Assembly (NCBI RefSeq): GCF_025963695.1
Contig: NZ_JAOQAH010000078.1
Span: 1-53,972, forward strand
DNA: 53,972 bases
DNA from: Segetibacter sp.
GTDB lineage: Bacteria; Bacteroidota; Bacteroidia; Chitinophagales; Chitinophagaceae
Direction of reading: 5' to 3'
The notes under the pieces are model-generated. The model saw only the letters and a list, made by a program, of their open reading frames with translations. It had not been told where the DNA came from and ran no database searches. The position numbers were made by a program, and so were the translations under genes. This document shows, piece by piece, positions 44,801 through 52,508 of the stretch; positions within the stretch are counted from its first letter, which is position 1, and every line of letters begins with the position of its first letter.

Positions 44801-45880
44801 CAAACAGCAAACAAAGATGAATCAGAGTATAGCGAAGCTGAAAAATTGGTAAGTAATGTTTGGAAGCAATTTCTGGGCGAACAAAACATTGGAATTAACG
44901 ACAACTTTTTTTTGCTAGGCGGACATTCCATGATTGCAGTAGAAGTTATGGTTCGTATTGAAAAGGAGACAGGCATAAAGCTGCCTTTATCAAGCTTGTT
45001 TAAGTATCCAACCATTAAAGGGTTTGCAACTTTACTAAACGCAGATAATAAAGAGACTATTTGGAAGTCACTGGTTCCTATCAAATCAACAGGAAGCAAA
45101 ATGCCTATTTATATTATTCATGGCAGTGGTTCAAACATTATGAATTTCAGCAGCTTCGCTTTACATATGGACGAGGAGCAACCAGTTTATGGCTTGCAGG
45201 CCAAGGGTCTGAACGGGGTAGACAAGCCTTTGAATAATATGGAAGAAATAGCTAGCCATTATATTACCGAGGTTGTTAAACACAATCCTACCGGCCCATA
45301 TGCTATCGCCGGCTATTCGTTCGGGGGCTATGTGGCAATTGAAATGGCAAGGCAACTGAGGTTGTTGGGGAAAGAAGTAAAGTTGCTGGCAATGTTTGAT
45401 ACAAACGCTGAAGAACACTTTTCAAAAACAACTACTTTTAATAAGGCCTGCAACAAAGTAGTAAGGCAGTTTAAAAAAGGTGCATGGATAACATCTCGGC
45501 TACTAAAACACCCTGGCAGTACAATCGATTACCAGGCTAACTTTTTAAAAAACAAAGTAATATCACTTTCCACTTCGATAGGACTTTTAAAACAACAAAA
45601 ACCCGAGGGGTATTTATTGGAGTTGCATCGTATCAGCCAGCAAAACAATATGGCCTATTACAATTACCGGCTACAACCTTTCGATGGGAAGATTGATCTT
45701 TTTAAGGCAAAAGAGAGAGTCTATTTTGTAGATGATTTTAAATTTCTAGGATGGAAAAAGTATGCATTGCAGGGTGTACTAGTTCATGAAGTTCCGGGGG
45801 ATCATAAAACCATGCTATTCCCTCCTAATGATAAAGTTTTTGCCAGCGTTTTGCAAAAAGCGCTTGACAGTTGTAGTTAA
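41864..45880 (+). CDS. NRPS module C-A-PCP-TE
   Basis: The 1,338-residue protein starts 3 bases after the hybrid synthase stop. Condensation domain ~20-450 has an intact HHIICDG (159-165) and an N-terminal VTEPQKEIWVSCVLGG. That is the form I associate with hybrid-type C domains that accept polyketide-derived acyl groups. Adenylation domain ~480-985 has YTSGSTGRPKG and YGPTETTVYS; pocket residues read by eye are D-I-V-A-L-G-M-V-Y, for which I have no confident substrate. PCP serine is at 1022 (GGHSM). Thioesterase ~1075-1338 has the nucleophile in GYSFGG (Ser1152) and a late His in PGDHKTM (His1314). It should couple one more amino acid to the beta-amino acyl chain and release the product by hydrolysis or cyclisation. 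No phosphopantetheinyl transferase or exporter is adjacent. Confidence 0.9.
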   Translation: MVTSTSSLEYTTIDFDPFAGLQILAVAPVTEPQKEIWVSCVLGGDDASRAFNESISLNFTGELQKEKLERALHELKERHELLRSAFSADGNHIFISENQYKELPYEDLSNLELEQQEQLIANEARQEVLYVFDLFNGPLFKAKLLKLSGEKHVLTLTAHHIICDGWSLSLIIQELGKLYSGYMQNIQVELQSAVSFNAYANEKLLFYKTEKYKAIEEYWLKQYKEDIPTVSLTTDFPRPAIRTYASQRLDFKFDATLTLSLKQLANKSDCSFVTTLIAGFEVFLHLVTGHDSLVLGLPSADQAATGQYNLVGHCVNLLPLKSRVNSKSSFKDYLKLRRKDILDAFDHQQFTFGSLLKKLNLLRDASRVAMVPVVFNVDMGMNDGVSFYGLQHKLISNPRAFETFEIFLNITGSEESLVFEWSFNTYLFQAQTINNMMEGFKNILKSVIDNPSIAIEDISLDNKIDLSVKRNQRDAATVFYPRDKSVSRLISETAEKFPIKTALVFADRKISYKELNRKSNQFANYLISEGIKAGDIVGVALERSPEMLITLLAVMKTGAAFVPLDVLYPTDRIQYMLDDTSARCIIVNKRHKGKYNSPEVFIEDVLPELASFSKGDPATKVCGNALAYVLYTSGSTGRPKGVLIKHRNLVNMLCSLLKMPGITQRDVLLAVTTISFDIAYVELFLPLLVGATIVLADANVARNGREILQVVKDQQITVMQATPATYKMMLAAGWEQPLPIKILCGGEPMSKDLADKLLTRCGSLYNMYGPTETTVYSTGKQILPGDEIISIGSPINNTQVYILDEKLNAVPHGATGEIYISGDGVAGGYINLPELTEEKFIKNPFGIAEGKMYKTGDLGKFLINGEIQCLGRIDRQIKLRGFRIEPGEIEKVIIKYGLFNEALVMAQQDERLHQTLVAYVVFKNTSAKNNFSKIVAKLKQQLKLELPAYMIPDDFIGLSQLPLLPNGKIDYKAIPKVHRQTANKDESEYSEAEKLVSNVWKQFLGEQNIGINDNFFLLGGHSMIAVEVMVRIEKETGIKLPLSSLFKYPTIKGFATLLNADNKETIWKSLVPIKSTGSKMPIYIIHGSGSNIMNFSSFALHMDEEQPVYGLQAKGLNGVDKPLNNMEEIASHYITEVVKHNPTGPYAIAGYSFGGYVAIEMARQLRLLGKEVKLLAMFDTNAEEHFSKTTTFNKACNKVVRQFKKGAWITSRLLKHPGSTIDYQANFLKNKVISLSTSIGLLKQQKPEGYLLELHRISQQNNMAYYNYRLQPFDGKIDLFKAKERVYFVDDFKFLGWKKYALQGVLVHEVPGDHKTMLFPPNDKVFASVLQKALDSCS

Positions 45881-45982
45881 TTATTCAACATAAAAGAACA
45901 TATTGAAGGCAATAACCGCCTCAGGCATCCTTTAAAATTGTAGCTCCTACACAATGAGAATTGAACGAAAAGTTTTTGTCTT

Positions 45983-46897
45983 ATGTCATTCGTTTCTATA
46001 ATAACAGTTAATTACAATAACCCTGTAGTTACAGAAGAACTACTACAATCAATTTTTGAAAAAAACGGGTTTTCTGATATAGAAATTATTGTTGTAGACA
46101 ATGGCAGCAAAGTAAACGGCGTTCCCGCATGGATAGAAAAATATCCTGCGGTCAGGTTTATAAGATCCGAAACTAATCTCGGTTTTGCAGGGGGAAATAA
46201 TCTTGGCATAACCGCCGCCACGGGCGATTACCTGTTCTTCGTTAACAATGATACTGAGGTTACAGAAAATTTAGTTGGGATTCTTGCCAATACCCTTGAT
46301 GAAAATGCACATGTTGGTGTTGTATCGCCTGCTATTTTATTTTTCGATAAGCCCGATATCATTCAGTATGCCGGTTTTACGAAAATGAATTATTTAACCG
46401 GAAGAAATGAAACCATTGGTATTGGTGAAAAAAATATTGGTCAATACAATAATTGCATAGGTAAAACAGCATATGCTCACGGAGCCGCCATGATGATCAG
46501 GCGAACAGCAATTGAGAAAGCAGGTTTAATGGCAGAAAACTTTTTTTTGTATTATGAAGAACTGGATTGGTGCGAAAGAATTAAACAAATAGGGTTTGAA
46601 ATTTGGATTAACACAAATGCAATTATACTACATAAGGAATCTCTTACCGTGGGCAAACACTCTGCTTTAAAAGAGTATTATATGAATAGAAACCGGATCC
46701 TTTTCATTCGTATACATGCTCAGGGTTTTACCTATTTTGGATTTATGATTTACTTTCTAACCGTAGTTTCTACCAGGAATATTGTTAATTATATAAAACA
46801 CAAACAATTTCGTTTTATCTCCATCTTGTTCAGAGCTATTAGCTGGAATTTTACAAACAAGGTAAATAGTAAGCGTTTATATTTTCCGTCGTCGTGA
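45983..46897 (+). CDS. Family 2 glycosyltransferase, rhamnosyltransferase-like
   Basis: The 304-residue protein has the GT2 start IITVNYNNPVVTEELL, the VVDNGS motif, TNLGFAGGNNLG and the metal-binding VNNDTE, followed by YEELDWCERIK and HKES. This full set is seen in WbbL-like rhamnosyltransferases. One hydrophobic segment near residues 250-270 (FGFMIYFLTVV) may associate it with the membrane. It lies 102 bases after the NRPS gene on the same strand and belongs either to glycan assembly or, less likely, to glycosylation of the assembly-line product. Confidence 0.88.
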   Translation: MSFVSIITVNYNNPVVTEELLQSIFEKNGFSDIEIIVVDNGSKVNGVPAWIEKYPAVRFIRSETNLGFAGGNNLGITAATGDYLFFVNNDTEVTENLVGILANTLDENAHVGVVSPAILFFDKPDIIQYAGFTKMNYLTGRNETIGIGEKNIGQYNNCIGKTAYAHGAAMMIRRTAIEKAGLMAENFFLYYEELDWCERIKQIGFEIWINTNAIILHKESLTVGKHSALKEYYMNRNRILFIRIHAQGFTYFGFMIYFLTVVSTRNIVNYIKHKQFRFISILFRAISWNFTNKVNSKRLYFPSS

Positions 46898-46963
46898 AAT
46901 AACAGAAATAGGTTGTGCGTTAAAGCTTAGAATTATTCTTTGTTTCGTTCAGCGCTAATTTTT

Positions 46964-48130
46964 ATGATAGCTATTTTTTGGATCTGTGTGTTTATCATTT
47001 TTTATACTTATGTCGGCTATGGCATTTTACTTTATTTACTTGTAAAGATCAGACAGGCTATAAAAGGGGAAAGGCCGGTAAATAATAACCTCAAAAATCT
47101 CCCTTCGGTTACTTTAATTATTGCAGCCTATAATGAAGAACATATCATTGATAAAAAGATAAAAAATACGCTTACGTTAAATTATCCTGCAGATAAAATT
47201 AAATATCTTTTTATCACCGATGGCTCTACTGATGGAACTCCCAATGAAGTAGCAAAATACGATAGGATAAAACTGATGCATTCGCCAGAGAGAAGTGGTA
47301 AAATAAATGCAGTACATCGGGCAATGAAGGAAGTAACAACAGAGGTTGCCATATTTACCGATGCAAATACTTTTCTCAATAAGGAAGCACTAATAAATAT
47401 CGCACGTCACTATAAAGATGAAAGAGTTGGCGCTGTATCAGGCGAAAAGCGCGTTGAAATAACGGATGTTTCTGACGCTACTGCCGGCGAGGGGTTTTAC
47501 TGGAAATACGAATCGGCTCTAAAGAAGTTAGACTCGCAACTCTTTTCGGTCGTAGGTGCCGCTGGAGAACTTTTTAGCATTCGTACAAGACTCTATGAGC
47601 CTGTTCCTGCCGATACAATCTTAGATGATTTTATGATCTCGCTGTTAATAGCGGCCAAAGGTTATCGTATTGTTTATGAACCTGACGCCTTTGCTCTTGA
47701 GTCTTCTTCAGCAAATACTTTAGAAGAGTTAAAAAGAAAAGTACGCATTGCAGCTGGCGGAATTCAGTCTATACTTCGTTTGCGCACTTTATTAAATCCT
47801 TTCAAATTTCCTGTGTTATCATTTCAATACATTAGTCATCGCGTATTAAGATGGACGATTACTCCATTATGTATGATAATAGCATTTATTCTAAACTTTG
47901 TTATTCTTTTCTACTCGCCAGCCTACGTTTATAAACTTATGTATTTAGCTCAGTTGCTTATATATACTGCAGCTTTTTTTGGATGGTTATTCGAAAGGAA
48001 GGAGATTAAGGTAAAGGTGCTTTTCATTCCTTTCTATTTTTGCATGATGAATTATGCTGTGTTAGCAGGTATTGTAAAGTTTGCATCAAACAAACAAAGC
48101 GCAGCCTGGGACAAAGCCCGGAGAAAATAA
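46964..48130 (+). CDS. Membrane-bound family 2 glycosyltransferase (BcsA/IcaA-like)
   Basis: The ATG at 46964 is chosen over an upstream TTG at 46940, giving about 388 residues. There is an N-terminal helix (IFWICVFIIFYTYVGYGILLYLL). A GT-A domain carries FITDGSTDGT, the metal site TDANT, DDFMISLLIAAKGYRIVYEPDAF and RKVRIAAGG. C-terminal helices (about 290-375) are followed by a basic tail. Proteins of this type often make polymers such as poly-N-acetylglucosamine or transfer single sugars. It ends one base from the convergent GT2 gene. Confidence 0.85.
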   Translation: MIAIFWICVFIIFYTYVGYGILLYLLVKIRQAIKGERPVNNNLKNLPSVTLIIAAYNEEHIIDKKIKNTLTLNYPADKIKYLFITDGSTDGTPNEVAKYDRIKLMHSPERSGKINAVHRAMKEVTTEVAIFTDANTFLNKEALINIARHYKDERVGAVSGEKRVEITDVSDATAGEGFYWKYESALKKLDSQLFSVVGAAGELFSIRTRLYEPVPADTILDDFMISLLIAAKGYRIVYEPDAFALESSSANTLEELKRKVRIAAGGIQSILRLRTLLNPFKFPVLSFQYISHRVLRWTITPLCMIIAFILNFVILFYSPAYVYKLMYLAQLLIYTAAFFGWLFERKEIKVKVLFIPFYFCMMNYAVLAGIVKFASNKQSAAWDKARRK

Positions 48131-48131
48131 G

Positions 48132-48968
48132 TTATAAGTCCGTTCGAACCTCACTAAATCGCCGAGGAAACAAAATCTTTTTAACTCGCTTACTAACTCC
48201 TGTCAAAAAACCCCCTTCCAGTTGTATCCGTCTGTCAGTCGTCCAGACCAAGGTGTTAGCAGCACTAATACTTTTCAATTTTCCAAAGCCTTTGTCTCTT
48301 AATTTCAACGCAAGCCACCCATCCTCGTTACTTCCTGCAGGGTGGTCGAATCCTTCTACCAACAAGCCGTTATCCCTTCTGAAACAGGAATTAAATCCAT
48401 AAACATTAACAGCTTCCTCTTTTAAGTGCTTGTGGTAATGCTTTACCAGGCTTGTAGCATATTCGTAAAGAAAATAAGTAAAACGGGAAGTGCCACCAGT
48501 AGGAATAAAAGAGAAGCCACCGTAGGTTAGCGAAATGGTCGAGTCATTCTCCAGAGGAGTAACCATAGCGTCGATCCAATTTGATGAATAAATAGTATCA
48601 GCGTCAGCGTTTAAAATATATTTTCCTGTTGCTACTTTTAAGCCTGCATTTCTTGCCGCTGTTATTCCTTGCTTCTTTTCTAATATGCATTTGATACCTG
48701 TCGACCTGACCAGGTCCTCGGTTCTATCAGAAGAGTTATTGTTTACTACTATAATTTCTACCGATTTCTCAGTTCTATTGAAGGCTAAAGAATGTAAAGT
48801 TTTAAGGATGTTTTTTTCCTCATTGAAAGCGGGTATTATAATAGAAACTTCGTGAAATTTTCTTTTTTTTAAATCTTGATAACGCTTTCTTATTAATTCA
48901 ATTCTGGCTGTTATCGGCACATCTTCCCATATGCTTTTAATTTCAGCAGGTATGTATAAAGCTCTCAT
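48132..48968 (-). CDS. Family 2 glycosyltransferase
   Basis: The 278-residue protein has the motifs VSIIIPAFNEEKNI, VVNNNSSDRTEDL, ITAARNAGLKVATGKYILNADADT and WTTDRRIQLEGG, the complete GT2 set including the DXD metal site. There are no membrane helices. It is the last gene of a leftward group with the sugar transferase and the degenerate regulator, 45 bases after the former. Confidence 0.88.
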   Translation of the reverse strand: MRALYIPAEIKSIWEDVPITARIELIRKRYQDLKKRKFHEVSIIIPAFNEEKNILKTLHSLAFNRTEKSVEIIVVNNNSSDRTEDLVRSTGIKCILEKKQGITAARNAGLKVATGKYILNADADTIYSSNWIDAMVTPLENDSTISLTYGGFSFIPTGGTSRFTYFLYEYATSLVKHYHKHLKEEAVNVYGFNSCFRRDNGLLVEGFDHPAGSNEDGWLALKLRDKGFGKLKSISAANTLVWTTDRRIQLEGGFLTGVSKRVKKILFPRRFSEVRTDL

Positions 48969-49013
48969 ATTTTTTAATAAATCTTTCTTCTCCTACGCCA
49001 TTGGGTATAACGC

Positions 49014-50138
49014 CTACGCGTCACTTTTCTGAAATAAAGCTGCAGGTGTATTAGCCATAATATACAGGTCAAAAATTGGACTTGCTTTTCTTGCGTAGAT
49101 AATATCCAGGTCTACTCTGTCTTTAACAGACATTTCAGCTTTCCCTCTTTTTTTAATCTGCCAAAAACCGGTCATACCGGCTGGTGCTGTAAACCTTTCT
49201 ACAAATTCATTAGTGGTTAACGTCGCTGCTTCATATAAGGGTAATGGGCGGTTGCCAACTAAAGACATATCACCCAGTAAGATATTGAGAAGCTGGGGAA
49301 GTTCGTCAAGGCTAGTGTTGCGAAGAAAACTACCTACACCTGTTATGCGGGGGTCGTCACTAAGTTTAAAAAAAGACGGCCCTTCTTTGCTTAAATCATA
49401 CTGGTTTAAATGAGCTAACTCGCTAATCTTTTTATCTGCATCTTTTACCATTGTTCTAAATTTATAGAACTTAAAAATTCTATAACCCTGACCAGCTCTT
49501 AAAGAGCTATAGAACACTGGTCCTTTTGAGTCATACCAGATTGCAATGGAAATTAAAATGAACAGCGGCAGTAATAGTAAAACGAGTACAGCAGCAATGA
49601 AAATATCAAACACCTTCTTTAAGAAGAAGGAAAGATCTCTTGCCTTTGTTTTTCCTTTTACATGCAGTTCTTTTGTTTTGTAGATAAGCCCGTAATAGTA
49701 GTTTTTACTTTTTGCTTCTATGGCATTTTTAACTACAAAATCAAGGCTTTCTAGTTCCAGGTCTATTACTTCATCTACCAGGTTAAAAGCCTTTAAAAAT
49801 TTAGCTTCGTTTCTAGTAAGTTTCTTAGCATTGTAAATGATAATTGTATTGGTTTTCTCTTTGGCAATAGAAGAGAATTTTTCGAGCTGGTTAACTACTA
49901 ATGCAATGTCGATAACAATTATTTTGTAAGACTGACTGGCAATGGAAAAAACTTGATGCTTTGCTTCAGAATAATCTGCTACTACATGGGGATTACCAAT
50001 ATAATTATACGAAGAGGGGGTCTTGGACTTTCCAATTAAAATGATAGGAAATTTATCTTCAGATCTATTAAGTACCGATATTCGATACCATCGTCTTTTA
50101 AAGTCTTCTCTGGTTATTAGTTCACTTTCTATATTCAT
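49014..50138 (-). CDS. Polyprenyl-phosphate sugar phosphotransferase with receiver-like N-terminus
   Basis: The 374-residue protein has a C-terminal bacterial sugar transferase domain (about 165-374). It includes one membrane hairpin ([19 protein letters not shown]) and the motifs [42 protein letters not shown] and GMTGFWQIK. This enzyme type starts the repeat unit by moving a sugar-1-phosphate onto undecaprenyl phosphate. In place of the five-helix WbaP N-terminus it has a soluble segment of about 140 residues with the strand order of a response-regulator fold ([10 protein letters not shown] ... [10 protein letters not shown] ... [10 protein letters not shown] ... VDEVIDL). The gene is downstream of a small regulator-like gene with a gap of 41 bases. 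Confidence 0.85.
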   Translation of the reverse strand: MNIESELITREDFKRRWYRISVLNRSEDKFPIILIGKSKTPSSYNYIGNPHVVADYSEAKHQVFSIASQSYKIIVIDIALVVNQLEKFSSIAKEKTNTIIIYNAKKLTRNEAKFLKAFNLVDEVIDLELESLDFVVKNAIEAKSKNYYYGLIYKTKELHVKGKTKARDLSFFLKKVFDIFIAAVLVLLLLPLFILISIAIWYDSKGPVFYSSLRAGQGYRIFKFYKFRTMVKDADKKISELAHLNQYDLSKEGPSFFKLSDDPRITGVGSFLRNTSLDELPQLLNILLGDMSLVGNRPLPLYEAATLTTNEFVERFTAPAGMTGFWQIKKRGKAEMSVKDRVDLDIIYARKASPIFDLYIMANTPAALFQKSDA

Positions 50139-50179
50139 AAATAAATACCTTGCGTTTTCAACTGAAATGGTTAATACAC

Positions 50180-50560
50180 CTATTTACTCTGCATCGTTAA
50201 TACCTGTCGTAAAATTTCATTAGCAGCAGTTATTAATTTAACCGGATCAAATGGTTTAACAAAGTAGTGAGGAGTAATTTCGTTGCCGAACCTGTCGACT
50301 ATTTTTTGGTCGCTTAGAAGTACAATAACGGGTTTCGAATAAAGGGAGCTGTTGCTTACGAACTTCATAAAGTCTATACTTTCCTGGGTTTCAAAGTCTG
50401 CGTCTATAATAAAAAGATCAATGTTTTTTGTTGTTTTAAGTTTAGTAATGCCATCCGAAATATTGTTTGCAGGTATTACACTATAATTATTTGAAAACGT
50501 GGTTTTCAAAAGATAGTTCATATGCCTATGCCCCGAAATGCTTAAAATTTTTTTTCGCAC
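50180..50560 (-). CDS. Stand-alone, partly degenerate response-regulator receiver
   Basis: Starts with GTG at 50560; 126 residues. The fold matches a CheY-like receiver: IDLFIIDADF gives the phospho-acceptor-like Asp53, a Ser follows the next strand (VIVLLS), and Lys102 lies in YFVKPFD. The two acidic residues normally after strand 1 (VDDD) are replaced by SISGH, so the magnesium site is missing and normal phosphorylation is doubtful. It is the first gene of the leftward group with the sugar transferase and GT2, suggesting control of polysaccharide initiation by a noncanonical receiver. Confidence 0.72.
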   Translation of the reverse strand: MRKKILSISGHRHMNYLLKTTFSNNYSVIPANNISDGITKLKTTKNIDLFIIDADFETQESIDFMKFVSNSSLYSKPVIVLLSDQKIVDRFGNEITPHYFVKPFDPVKLITAANEILRQVLTMQSK

Positions 50561-51179
50561 ATGCAGTAGTTAAGAATTTACAATAAGAAAATCTAAAAGA
50601 CATAACAGATGCGGCTATTAAGGTTATTAATAACGCATGTATTTTAATTCTTTAGAATGATGGATAGATTTACTACAAAGGGTACTAACCCAGGCTTCAT
50701 ATGTAGAATAAAAGGATATAAGATAGCAGATAGAGAAGCACTAAACTAGAAACTCTACAACAATGTAAGCTATCCGTAAATTTACTAAAAAAATAGTATA
50801 TATACTTAAGACGGTACTTAGCAAAAAAAGATGCTTTAAGTCAAAAATGTTTTAAACTACAACAGAAGATGTGTGGAGTGGTGTATTAGCGTGAATATTT
50901 TTAATACGAAAAAGATTTAAAGTAGCTTTTGTGTAACTCTTTTCTATTAAGAATAGGTGCAAGTGAAGAAGATGAAATGAAAGATATCAATTACACTTTC
51001 ATCTTTACGCATTGACGATCACTTTATTCTTCGTCTTGTTCTCACTACCAATTATGAAAATCTTTACGGTGAGTACAACCTTAAACACTGTTATTTCATC
51101 AGTAATTAGCCAACCTACTACATTAAAAAAGCTAACTCAGCAATTGATGGCATACCTAAAAAAACACTCGCTTATTTAA
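50561..51179. other. AT-rich divergent region with a small open frame
   Basis: About 620 bases between the leftward regulator and the rightward methyltransferase. It holds the 41-codon frame at 51054-51179 (listed separately). Promoters in both directions are expected, but no exact consensus pair was found. Confidence 0.4.
51054..51179 (+). CDS. 41-codon frame directly abutting the methyltransferase start
   Basis: ATG at 51054 opens 41 codons (beginning MKIFTVSTTLNTVISS, ending YLKKHSLI) and TAA at 51177-51179 is followed immediately and in the same frame by the methyltransferase ATG at 51180. It could be a translated upstream peptide, an interrupted N-terminal extension, or chance. The composition, rich in Thr, Ser and Leu, is not diagnostic. 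Confidence 0.25.
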   Translation: MKIFTVSTTLNTVISSVISQPTTLKKLTQQLMAYLKKHSLI

Positions 51180-51896
51180 ATGAACAACTTTTTTATAAAT
51201 CAAAAACCTTTTAATGTTAAGGAGCCAGCTCCTATAGTTCAAAATATTAACAGAGTACTAAAGCGTTTAAAATTCAACTATGTATTGCAGCCCATACCAA
51301 ATCCTATAAAGGATATGACCACGATAGAGCAACGTATAAACTTCTTTCATTTGTTGGAGAACGTGATAGTAAGTGATATAAAGGGAGACGTTGTTGAATT
51401 AGGGTGCTTCACCGGGCAATGCGCTATGCTTTTTCAAAAGACTATTGAAATAATGCAGGCAAACAAGAAACTGCATTTATACGATAGCTTTTCGTCAAAA
51501 TTTACAATAGAAGGCAGTGTAGTTGAAGCGTTGCAAGATAATTTTAGAAAAGCAGATTTGAGACTACCTGAAATATATCCAGGTTACTTCAACAGCACTC
51601 TGCCAAAAGAACTACCAGAAAGTATTGCATTTGCTCATATAGATTGCGGATTTGGAGGAGACCCTTTACAGCATAAGGAGATTGTTACGCATTGTTTAAG
51701 TAGTATATATCCAAGAATGAGTAAGGGATCGGTATGTGTCCTTATGGACTACCATGATAGTTCTCTAACTGACAAAGGCTTTGATGCTAACCCAGGCGTA
51801 AAACTAGCTTGTGATGAATTTTTAGCTGGTAAAGAAGAAAAAGTCACTTCGTTATTTGGTAACCAATATTCACATGGATTTTTTAGAAGGCATTAG
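51180..51896 (+). CDS. TylF/MycF-like SAM-dependent methyltransferase
   Basis: The 238-residue protein has motif I VVELGCFTGQCAMLFQKT, an acidic residue after strand 2 (LHLYDSF), the metal-binding HIDCGFGGD and a conserved VLMDYHDSS. This is the pattern of the TylF/MycF macrocin O-methyltransferase family, which methylate sugar hydroxyls. Homologues often occur in polysaccharide loci and could O-methylate a sugar of this glycan. It is monocistronic in this window; the operon on its left is divergent. The start is fixed by the preceding stop. Confidence 0.8.
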   Translation: MNNFFINQKPFNVKEPAPIVQNINRVLKRLKFNYVLQPIPNPIKDMTTIEQRINFFHLLENVIVSDIKGDVVELGCFTGQCAMLFQKTIEIMQANKKLHLYDSFSSKFTIEGSVVEALQDNFRKADLRLPEIYPGYFNSTLPKELPESIAFAHIDCGFGGDPLQHKEIVTHCLSSIYPRMSKGSVCVLMDYHDSSLTDKGFDANPGVKLACDEFLAGKEEKVTSLFGNQYSHGFFRRH

Positions 51897-51938
51897 ACTT
51901 TGGTAATTATAGGAGCACCTCCCCTAACAGAACTAATG

Positions 51939-51976
51939 CCTGTTGTTGTGTAGTGGCAGAAACTGCAAACAACAGG
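51939..51976 (+). other. Nested inverted repeats downstream of the methyltransferase
   Basis: CCTGTTGTT (51939-51947) is the exact complement of AACAACAGG (51968-51976). Inside them GCAG (51956-51959) pairs with CTGC (51963-51966). No T-run follows. It lies 43 bases after the stop and may protect the 3' end of the transcript. Confidence 0.45.
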
Positions 51977-52213
51977 GTATTGATAATACTTACAATTACT
52001 TTTTCTTGCAAATACAGCTAAACTCAAAGATTAAACGGTACTTGAACTTTTAATAGTCTTTTAGTCTACAGATTTCTTCAGAAACTATTCGTCGCACAAA
52101 CTAGCCTGTTTGTCTATAACAAATTGCTGGTTTGCCGATTAAGCCGGCAAGTAAATTCAACGAAATGCTACTTTAGCAACGACAAGTAATCCAGAATACA
52201 TGATTGCGATTAA

Positions 52214-52245
52214 GGGCCGCGTTTCTACGTGGCTCTTATTTTTTT
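52214..52245 (+). terminator. Probable intrinsic terminator
   Basis: GGGCCGCG (52214-52221) pairs with CGTGGCTC (52228-52235), eight pairs including two G-U, around the loop TTTCTA, and is followed by TTATTTTTTT. It would end plus-strand transcripts coming from the methyltransferase side or a small RNA. Confidence 0.6.
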
Positions 52246-52469
52246 ACACCTTTTTTCAACTTTACGTACCCGTACGCTCGAACGGCTCTTTCCTTATTGT
52301 TATAACCGTGTGGGTTGAAATGGTTTGAATATTGGCACTATCGTTTGTGAATGGACAGATCAAATTACAATCGTGTAAAGTGAGCGGATAAGTACCGGAA
52401 AAACGTTTTAGCTACCAGAGGAGATTTTTTAAGGCTTTAATCTAAATACTACCCATTTTCTCTAAAACC

Positions 52470-52478
52470 TTACTTTGC
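52470..52478 (+). promoter_or_regulatory. Candidate -7 element for xerD
   Basis: TTACTTTGC is one base from the Bacteroidota -7 consensus TAnnTTTG and ends 30 bases before the xerD ATG at 52509. A clear -33 element is missing. Confidence 0.3.
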
Positions 52479-52508
52479 ACGTTCAACTACACTTACAGGT
52501 GCAAAAAC

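Larger units (their letters stand above)
51897..52508. other. Long non-coding region with several hairpins
   Basis: About 610 bases between the methyltransferase and xerD. It holds a nested hairpin (51939-51976), a small hairpin (TTGCCG 52132-52137 with CGGCAA 52145-52150), a T-tailed hairpin (52214-52245) and a possible -7 box near 52470. No gene is evident. A small RNA ending at the T-tailed hairpin is possible. Confidence 0.4.

Noticed and set aside
23139..50560. Prophage or integrative element carrying the polysaccharide genes
   Set aside because: No integrase, direct repeats, tRNA or transfer genes flank the region within the window; xerD lies outside and looks like a core gene.
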